Shown one piece after another: positions 56,231 to 64,000 of a DNA stretch of 64,000 nt. The position numbers were made by a program, and so were the translations under genes. The notes below the pieces were generated by a model. That model searched no databases. It was not told where the DNA came from and worked only from the letters and a program-made list of their open reading frames with translations. Numbering within the stretch: the stretch's first letter is position 1; every line of letters begins with the position of its first letter. Origin of the DNA: Cunninghamia lanceolata (taxonomy: Eukaryota; Streptophyta; Pinopsida; Cupressales; Cupressaceae); assembly GCA_027924645.1 (NCBI GenBank), contig BSBN01000242.1:248001-312000 (forward strand), given 5' to 3'.

Positions 56231-57510
56231 CCACTGAACCTTTGTATCTACCTACATAGCTTCATCATATCCTTCTGGTTCACTAGCATCTGTTAACAAA
56301 ATAGAATACAAAGAGGGAGAAAACCTTTCGGGAGGTCTACTTAGCCTTCTTAACCGTCTAACATTCACTAGAGTTTGTGGTATTTCTTATTGGTGTTGTG
56401 GAGCATGAGGAACCACTATAATATCACTATTTGGTGTATCATCTAGCACCACATAATCTTGTTCTTTCTTCTCATGCTGCTGCAACTGATCTTTGTACAA
56501 CACCTTCTCATTGAATACAACATCCTTGCTTCTCACAATTTTTTAATTTTCAAAATCCCAAAGCCTATAACCAAATTCATTAATGCCATATCGAATGAAG
56601 GTACACTTTTTTGATTTTGCATCCAGCTTGGTTCTATTTTCAGAATCTACATGTGCAAATGCTTCACATCTGAAGGTTTTGAGAAAAGAATAACTCACCT
56701 TCTTACCTGTCCATGCTTCCTCTGGAATACCACAACCCAAAGGAACTAAAGGACCTCTATTAATTAAATATATAGAAGTGTTGACAACCTCTGCCCACAT
56801 GTTTAAAGGCAGCCCAACATGCAATCTCATGGTCCTTGCACACTCCATTATTGTCCTATTCATGTGCTCAGCCACTCCATTCTCTTGTGGAGACCCTGGA
56901 ACCATTTTCTACCTACGGATTCCATTAAAAGAACAATAATCATCAAATTCTTTGCTACAATACTCACCACCATTATCAGATTTGAGACATTTTAATCTTT
57001 TACCCGCTCATTCTCAACCAAGCTTCTCCATTTCTTAAATGTTTCAAATACATCAGATTTCTACCTGAGGAAATAAATCCAAACCTTCCTAGTTGCATCA
57101 TCAATGAATGTAACATAATACAGAGAGCCACTGAGAGAAGATACCTGAGCCAGTCCCCATACATCTGTATGCGCAAGCTCCAACTTTTCATCTTTCTTAT
57201 GCTTCCCATCCTTGAGAAAACTCTCTTTTGTTTTCCATACACACAACTTTCACAGAAATCTATATTAATACATTTCAGACCTAGTAAAACTTTCTTAAAA
57301 TGAAGTACCTTCATACCTTTTTCACTCATATACCCAAGTCTGTTATGCCACAGTGTTGTCTCAGAACCTATAGCAACTATTTTAATCTCTTTCTGCAAAC
57401 TTGCGGCAACTGTTCTTGAACCTGTTTGGTTTTTCTCTGCAATAGCTAAAGTAGAAGGAATAGTATGACCTGTACAAAGATGTAAGGTGCCTATTTTCAC
57501 ACCTTTTGCT
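56231..57510 (-). pseudogene. Copia 2 integrase and linker, broken
   Basis: It reads LWHNRLGYMSEKGMKVLHFK and CESCVYGKQKR. A frameshift near 57220 switches to LELAHTDVWGLAQVSSLSGS, YYVTFIDDATRKVWIYFLR. The [14 protein letters not shown] block follows, then SPQENGVAEHMNRTIMECAR, with all three catalytic acidic residues recognisable. The frame 56905-56543 covers the C-terminal motifs and ends at RLWDFEN followed by TAA (Gln in copy 1). A TAG at 56254-56252 replaces CAG of copy 1. Confidence 0.85.
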
Positions 57511-58679
57511 ACTATTAAGCTACCTCTTGAAATCTTCTAATTTTTATCATTGAAATTAACTATGCAACCTTCATCAGCTAGCTGCCCTACTAAAATTAAA
57601 TTCTTACTTAGCCTTGGAATGTTCCTTACCTCTTGTAGTAGCCAATGATACCCATTCTATAACTTAATCTTGATTCTTCCCTTTCCAACAATCTGACAAG
57701 GTTCGTTATCTTCCAAATAAACCAGCGCAAAATCCCCTTGGACATAATCAAGAAAATAACTTCTATGGGGCGTAGCATGAAATGAGGCCCCTGAATCTAA
57801 AACCCATGAATCATCAACATTATCTAGAGAAAGAATCAAAGCATCATCTTCAAATTTATTACTTACCACATTTGCCTCCTTATTGCCTTCTTGTTTGTCT
57901 CCTTCTTTATTCTTCCAAGACCATCAATCTTTCTTTAGATGACCTGGTTTACCATAGTACCAACAATCCTTCTGTCCTCTGGATTAGGACTTCTTGTCCT
58001 TTGATTTTCCTCGTGACTTCCCATGACCTCCAGAACCTTTTCCTCTCTCCTTTGATCTACCCCTATTTTTTGCATTCAAAACACTACCTAATGTGGACCC
58101 TCCTGAGCTTTTTCGTCACATTTTGTCACTAAGGATAACACTAACAACATCATCGAATTTCAAAGTGTTTGAACTAGAGACATAGTTACCTACATCCATT
58201 ACCAAGCTATTCCAGCTTTCTAGCAAAGAACATAAAACCAAGAGATCCCTCACCTCTTCATCAAATTTCACTTTTACAGAAGTTAACTAACTGACAATCA
58301 TATTAAACTCATTTAAATGATCTGTCATAGATCCACCTTCAATCATTTTCAGATTAAACAAACGCTTCATGAGAAATACCTTATTTGAGGCCGAGGGTTT
58401 TTCATATAATTTAGCCAAAGCTTTCATTAGCTCACTTGTTGTCTTCACTTTTGTTATATTGAATTCCATAGATGGTGCCAGGCACAACTAAATGGTTCCC
58501 AATGCCTTTTTGTCTAGAAGTTCCCAATCCTAATCAGTCATTATTGCTGGTTTCTTAGCTATTCCTTCCAACGGCCTCCATAAATCCTTTTGATAGAGAT
58601 AATCCTCCATCGACATCTTCCATAACTGATAGTTCTGCCCATTGAGTTTTTCTACCTTCAATTTACTCTCATCCGCCAT
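57511..58679 (-). pseudogene. Copia 2 gag and protease, broken
   Basis: The start ATG is at 58679 (MADESKLKVEKLNGQNYQLW), the same start as copy 1. Gag blocks LCLAPSMEFNITKVKTTSEL and MKRLFNLKMIEGGSM are clear. The zinc knuckle is damaged: CWYYGKPGHLKKD, with the second Cys now Tyr and the last Cys replaced by a stop. The protease has SWVLDSGASFHATPHRSYF and GKGRIKIKL, then TAG (57659-57657) where copy 1 has CAG. It has an extra DDALILSLDNV segment before the protease that copy 1 lacks. Confidence 0.87.
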
Positions 58680-58750
58680 TGCTCCCACTTAACCATGAGA
58701 CTCCCACTCAACTGTGAAACCTTCTTGTAGATGATAATGAAACACAACCT

Positions 58751-58762
58751 GCTCTGATACCA
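58751..58762 (-). other. Copia 2 primer-binding site (tRNA-iMet)
   Basis: The minus strand reads TGGTATCAGAGC, the exact initiator-Met complement, two bases from the LTR. Confidence 0.92.
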
Positions 58763-58764
58763 CT

Positions 58765-59266
58765 TGTTAGGGTTAACTAGTAGAAGATATCAATTAAACA
58801 AAAATAAAGATAAAACAGAGGAATGAGAAATACACAAAAATAAAAACAACGAGAGACAATTTTAACGTGGTTCACCCAAACTCGGGCTACATCCACCAAT
58901 AGAGAGTCCAATACTATTATCCAGTAAATCAAACTGATTACAACCAGTAATCCCTGCAACTCAATATTGCTGCAAATACTACAATATAATATCAAAATCC
59001 CACTCGCTTATAACAAGATTTTTGGAAGCTTTTAGAATTAGGGTTTTACAATGTTGTTTTTCTTTTGTCAGTCAAAAAATTAACAACCGACTCCAAATGG
59101 GCAAAAAAGAGGGAATTGTTTTTTTCAGGGGCTGCGCCCCCAAACCCCTGCTTCTCAGGGGTTGTCGCCCCTGAACCCCCACTTGGGGCCCAACTCGGCC
59201 CCAAACCCCAATGAGGATACATAACTAGTGTACAGTACTTGCATGATCAGTCGCCACCTACCAACA
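58765..59266 (-). repeat. Copia 2 5' LTR
   Basis: 502 bp, TGTTAGGGTTAACTAG to CGCCACCTACCAACA on the plus strand. It shares the LTR ends with copy 1, and it has a GC-rich block with repeated GGGG(C/T)TG(C/T)GCCCC words (59140-59215). Confidence 0.93.
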
Positions 59267-61450
59267 CCCCGCCGAAGGAACTTTGTGGTTGCTACTACCC
59301 CTTCACAGATTGACAAACTAAAGAACCAAAAGAAAAGAATCTGTGAAACTATCTTTTGGCTACTCTTATAAATAAATTTCAACCACACGTGGGTTGGCCC
59401 TCAATCAGGTAACAAACATACAAGCACACATAATGGTATGGTTAATCCCACACCTAAAATGCAACATATTCCCCATGGATGGGTACCTAGTATCACCATC
59501 CCATGGGCACTCAAATCAAGTACAAGGTATTCACAACACTCAACCAATGCACAATTACTGGTTTCTCACATTTACAGGGGGGTTACATTTACATACCCAA
59601 TTCCATTACTTTTCAAAAGATCACATACCATAAGTACATTTAATATGATTCCTTTTCTAGAATATTTTTCACTCTACTTTTACTCATTTGATATAACATT
59701 CTATCCTCATAGCATATGCATATGTAACTATCTTTTCTTCCACACAATAAGAATTTTTCCATAAGCACCATGAATTCCTAAATGCACCCAAGAATCATTA
59801 ATACTTCCACATCAACATTCATGCATCTAGAGTTCAACAAATTATAAACAAGTTCTATTTTCACAAAAGAACAATAATGATCCTCTACTTAACTCTTTAC
59901 TACTTCATGTAGGTCTTTCCTAAACACAAACAACTCTTACTTCATCACAAGTTATTCAAATTTTCATAGAACAAAAGGATTCACATATTTGTTCCCAAAA
60001 CACAATCCCACATTCTCTCAACTTTATCCCAAGCCAGTGCAGGAAACACTAAATCTTTTCATAGTGATTATGCCTACTAAAACATCCATGTTCCACACCT
60101 AGGCTTAATTACTTCAAATGTTACCCCCTCATAACAATTCAACATGCTAGACATCCAATACATAAATCCTTACTATTTATACGCTAGTAAGAAAAGAGAA
60201 AGACATTACATCATAGGTTTTAGCTACGCATATCAACTAGGATGTTCAAATAACAACACAATCATCATAATTTCTCAAAATAGAAACTTAGTTCTATGTA
60301 CTAGCATCTCATTTATTTCACAAAAGTAGCCCTTTCCAATAAAAACATATCACATCATGTAATGCAAAACTTAATCACATAAATTTACTTCCAAATGCAT
60401 AGATTAAATACCCAGCAACTACAATCAGTCTCATTCATAATCTATTATTTATGCATAACCAAAAGTAAGGAGTGTAGTTTCAGGAGAACATAAGATCTAT
60501 CACTCAAGTAATTTCAGACATAGTTCTTTGATTCATAGTCAATGTTTAAGCATACAATTTTAAGGCCTCAATGATTTCTCATTATAATGTAGTTTAAGTC
60601 TATTTCTCTTTATTAGCTATATGTGGGTTAAGAGAAAGAGGAAACAAAACAATTTAATTCAATGAAAGCAACTTGAAAACAACCTTTCCAAACAAAGCAT
60701 CCATATAGAGGAAAGTTAAGTCAGACTTTCTAACCAAATCTTAACTACCACCCACAGGCAGTTTTTCCATTTCTAAACACAAGATCAAGATTCCATTACA
60801 TCACTCTGCATGCATTAGAGCAATCACAAAAGATAGACAATAATTCATTTATAAACTACCTAGATACTTTTCCTTAGTCTATTCTAACAACCCTTTTACA
60901 TGCAGCATGAAAATGATCTGAACAACATATGGGTGTAGACACTTCTACCAGCCATGGAAAAACATGTGAAGAGATGACACACTCAGAGCAAGACTTCCCT
61001 TGTAAACCACATAACATACATTCCTACTTGCATAGAATCACATAAGTAACCTAGCTACATAAAACATCTTATCCTAATGCAAATTTAATCAAACAAATGA
61101 AATCCACATGCCAATCTTGTCAACTAATTAGTCTAAACCTGCACATGCATTCCAAGACTAAATTTGTACTTTTAAAGAATAGGAAGTCATGGAAAATGAA
61201 ACAAGGTCACACAAGGGAAATAAACAGTCACAAACATCCAAGGAATCACCTCCAACAGGAGAATGCACAAAGTGTCTAATCCTCTACCTAACATCTAACT
61301 TAGTGTTTATATTAAAACATGGTATCTAGCACAAGGGTCCCTATGACCTTCTAGCCATACATTAGATATCTGAGAACACATGCATAGAGAAAGTTAGTAT
61401 AACTAGACATGGGCGACAATGTTAACCAGAGATCCCAGTGTTGCAACCAT
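59267..61450 (-). other. Giant element interior, 5' part, non-coding
   Basis: AT-rich sequence with a few 60- to 100-codon frames and no recognisable gag, protease or polymerase. The last bases before the primer site (AGATCCCAGTGTTGCAA) are shared with the LARD (17461-17477). Confidence 0.6.
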
Positions 61451-61463
61451 GGCTCTGATACCA
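61451..61463 (-). other. Giant element primer-binding site (tRNA-iMet)
   Basis: The minus strand reads TGGTATCAGAGCC, two bases from the LTR start. Confidence 0.92.
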
Positions 61464-61465
61464 GG

Positions 61466-64000
61466 TGTAACACACCCGCCAAGGAACCTCAGAGGACAAC
61501 ACTAAACAAGGTCAAATTAATGGAATAATAATTTTTTTAAAAGAAAATAACAATAGAATACATAACATAACACAATAATCTAAACCTGGGTCCTCTAAGG
61601 TTCTTCGACTGCGTTACTCACAAATCAAGATTACAAGAAACAAAGGTTACATAAAGAGATACAAACGGAGATACATCCCAATTTAAAAATACATGATAAG
61701 AGATCTTTTCAAACAGGAACAAGACATCTCTCATTCATTTACAAACAATTACAGTAAGAACCATAAGGTCATCCTTAGCATAGTGGAAAAACATATTCTT
61801 TGTTCCAGTAATCTACTCAGTTAACAGAACTGTATCTGTGCATCTAAAAGTGAACATTAGTTCCACAAAGATTATCAATATACATAAAAGAGAACTATAT
61901 ACTAGCCTAAGGCCCTAAGGGGCCAACCTAATGTCTCAGGGGCTCATCCATTATGGCCTTCCCTATGTACGCATAACACAGAGACTTCATAGTTCAGGAC
62001 ATGAACTTGCAACTTTATGATTAACTAAGATGTAATATACTCATAAAAGATTACATCTCACTCTAGAGTCTTTAACAAATCAATATACTCATATTAGAAT
62101 GAGATAGAAAACAAGAACTATCTACCTTATATCAATTCCATTAGTTCTCTTAAGGTTTCACATAATGAAAGCAGGAGGTCTAACTCAATCTAGCAACTCA
62201 CCAAATATCACCATCAACTATATTTATCCATGAAGTAAACATGATGTCTATATTCAAAGCTAATTACCATTAATTGCATAATCTCATTTTTCATACATGA
62301 ATGAGTTAGAAAACTAATTCCTTATTTAGACATAAACTCAACCATACTATTCCCTTGCACATGCTTAAAGAAAACAATGATCATGCTTTAAATGAGTTTT
62401 TATCATCTTAAAGTATTGTTTCCACATGCATCTAATACAATTTACTATGTTCTAGAAGAAATACGGATCAAATAAACTTAGTCCCAAATGGATGTCACAA
62501 TACAACCATTAGATAATACATCTCACATATCATGGATAGTATTGTTTCCTCTCTACAAGGACATATATCTCACATGGATAAATATTAGAATAAATCACAA
62601 GACTTATATTATACATTTCTACGTAGTTCTACCCTATCCAAATTCATAACTAGTGAGATAGATCCATTCATAACAAAAGCTCCATTTTGATCATAACACA
62701 CATATTGAATAATGAACCAACTATCTTACCATTATACTATATTTTTCAAAGCATCTACATGATTAAGCTACTTACATACATTTAGATCCATTGTGCTACG
62801 AACATACACACAAGTAGATCAAATGGTGCAAGAGCACCCTCAGGACCTGAAGCCTACAGGAGGCAAAGTTTGAGTTTTTATCCTATTTTGTGTTGTCCAA
62901 TGTTAATAAGACCATTTTAGGTCAATATAAGTCATTTGGAGTCATTGATGAAGGTTTGGTGTCATTTAGTTGAAAAAATGAAAACATTGCCAAAAGTTGT
63001 CAAGTGTTGTCATAATAACTTTTCTTATCAAATGACAATTTTTTTAATAGTTTGTTAAACAATGTTAAATGGTAGTTGTGGGTTGGTTGGGGGGAATAAC
63101 TTGATTGTACAAGCATAACTATGAGCCTCCAAATTAAACGGAGGGTTGGTGTGTAGGTTGAACTAGAATCCTTGAATGAAGACTTGAATTTTCTGAAGTT
63201 TCCAAATGTTTTCTGCTGTTCTTGTGCATGGTATGGACCTATACAACCCTATATTTATGTGAAACTAATTGGGAAAGAAATTAAATTTAATATAATTACC
63301 ATTTCTTTTTGTTGCATCAAATTTCATGGAGATTTGAATAAGTTATGGCATTTTTATTGAGGGTAGGTCTGTAAAGTTCAATTTTCTGAAAATGCAGTCT
63401 AAAAATATGCATGGTACAGCCTGATACAACCTCATATCAGGGAATGTAATATATGGATGGAAATATATTTGTTTCTAGTTTACAATTTTTTTTGTTTCAT
63501 GTGATTTCATTAGGTGTAGAGTTAGTTATGACATTTTTACTCACAACAGGTCTGAACCTTGCCTAGGGTTCCTAGTTTGGAACAACCTTGTTTTGCCCTA
63601 TTCCATACAAAACAAACCTAGCCTATTTTGACATATATTTAATAAGGTCCAAAAGGGTATTCCAAACAGGTCTTAGATTCTGAATATTAGGTCTCTACTG
63701 AAATTTATGATCAAAAGATCCAAGTTACTGCACCCATGTTTTAGGCTTTAAGAGCGAGTTGTCTAAGAATGAACAAGAATGCATATTTGCATCATTTGTA
63801 ATGAAACCTTATTTGGAATTTGTCAAGTTAGTCTTCTTTGAGTCCTTTCTCTGCATCATCAAAGTATTATATTTGAAGTATATCAATTTAATTTGCAAAT
63901 GACATATTATCCCAAAGCATATAGAAAAGAACCTAATATAGAAAATGTAATAGTAATGTCATTAGTAATGTCTTGAAAGAAGAGGACAACAAAACAATAA
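61466..64000 (-). repeat. Giant element 5' LTR, truncated by window end
   Basis: Starts TGTAACACACCCGCC and follows 48005-50510 base for base apart from scattered substitutions and small indels, including the segment after 62840 that has no counterpart in the 1.5-kb LARD LTR. Confidence 0.88.

Larger units (their letters stand above)
54555..59266 (-). mobile_element. Ty1-copia retrotransposon, copy 2 (same family as 30590-35599)
   Basis: Minus-strand gag, protease, integrase, reverse transcriptase and RNase H are collinear with copy 1 and less damaged in the 3' half. The 5' LTR (58765-59266) is complete, but the 3' LTR is only its terminal 155 bases (54555-54709), followed by a stray CCCCGCTGAAGGAA. 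Flanks ACCCG (54550-54554) and CCCCG (59267-59271) are a likely target duplication with one change. Confidence 0.93.
48005..64000 (-). mobile_element. Giant LTR retrotransposon, minus strand, 5' LTR runs off the window
   Basis: The right LTR (from 61466) is collinear with the left LTR for all 2.5 kb visible. A primer site lies directly left of 61466 and a polypurine tract directly right of 52174, both on the minus strand, so this is one element with an internal region of 9.3 kb. That interior holds a nested copia (54555-59266) and otherwise no recognisable gene, so the element looks non-autonomous. Its LTR ends (TGTAATGCCCC, GGGGCACTACA) resemble those of the LARD at 14748. Confidence 0.85.

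Overview
The window is plant nuclear repeat DNA. It contains almost nothing but transposable elements, most of them decayed and nested inside one another, and I recognise no ordinary host gene, rRNA, tRNA gene, organellar insert or CRISPR array. The AT-rich background, the layered LTR retrotransposons with tRNA-iMet primer sites, the long non-coding LTRs and the absence of genes over 64 kb suggest a large land-plant genome, most likely a gymnosperm. That is inference, because no diagnostic gene is present.

Layout. 1-1697: a minus-strand LTR-like repeat (family C). 1698-7391: a degenerate minus-strand Helentron-type rolling-circle transposon with OTU protease-like, Helitron-N, HUH Rep, Pif1 helicase and endonuclease (EEP) domains. 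7392-9833: AT-rich with no gene seen. 9851-10208: a SINE with a 17-bp target duplication. 10635-12900: LTR and leader of a plus-strand gypsy element. 13200-14747: a minus-strand LTR fragment and a Tat-like RNase H/integrase fragment. 14748-19003: a complete non-coding LTR element (LARD) with a 5-bp target duplication. 19009-20566: a plus-strand LTR fragment. 20567-24168: a minus-strand gypsy gag-protease fragment split by a solo LTR (21786-23763). 24169-25840: a second family C copy in the opposite orientation. 26040-28435: LTR-like DNA with two perfect palindromes.

28441-38959: a minus-strand Ty3-gypsy element with both LTRs. It has lost its reverse transcriptase in frame, and it carries a MITE-like element (29292-30259) and a complete Ty1-copia element (30590-35599, plus strand) inside its integrase gene. 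40870-44962: a minus-strand gypsy element of Tat/Ogre type with LTR, gag, protease and a G-patch-like segment. 44963-48004: the 3' end, polypurine tract and LTR of a plus-strand element. 48005-64000: a very large minus-strand LTR element whose 3' LTR (48005-52174) is complete and whose 5' LTR (from 61466) runs off the window. A second copia copy of the same family (54555-59266, minus strand) sits in its interior.

How the parts relate. The genes do not form a host pathway; each set is the replication machinery of a mobile element (gag capsid, protease, integrase, reverse transcriptase/RNase H, or Rep-helicase). Target-site duplications and split reading frames give a relative order of insertion: host gypsy first, then MITE or copia; gypsy gag first, then solo LTR; Tat fragment joined to an LTR first, then the LARD. 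The two copia copies can be compared codon by codon and show repeated CAG to TAG changes, the pattern expected from decay of methylated CHG sites. The Helentron is the most unusual resident, because classical plant Helitrons lack the endonuclease and OTU modules seen here.
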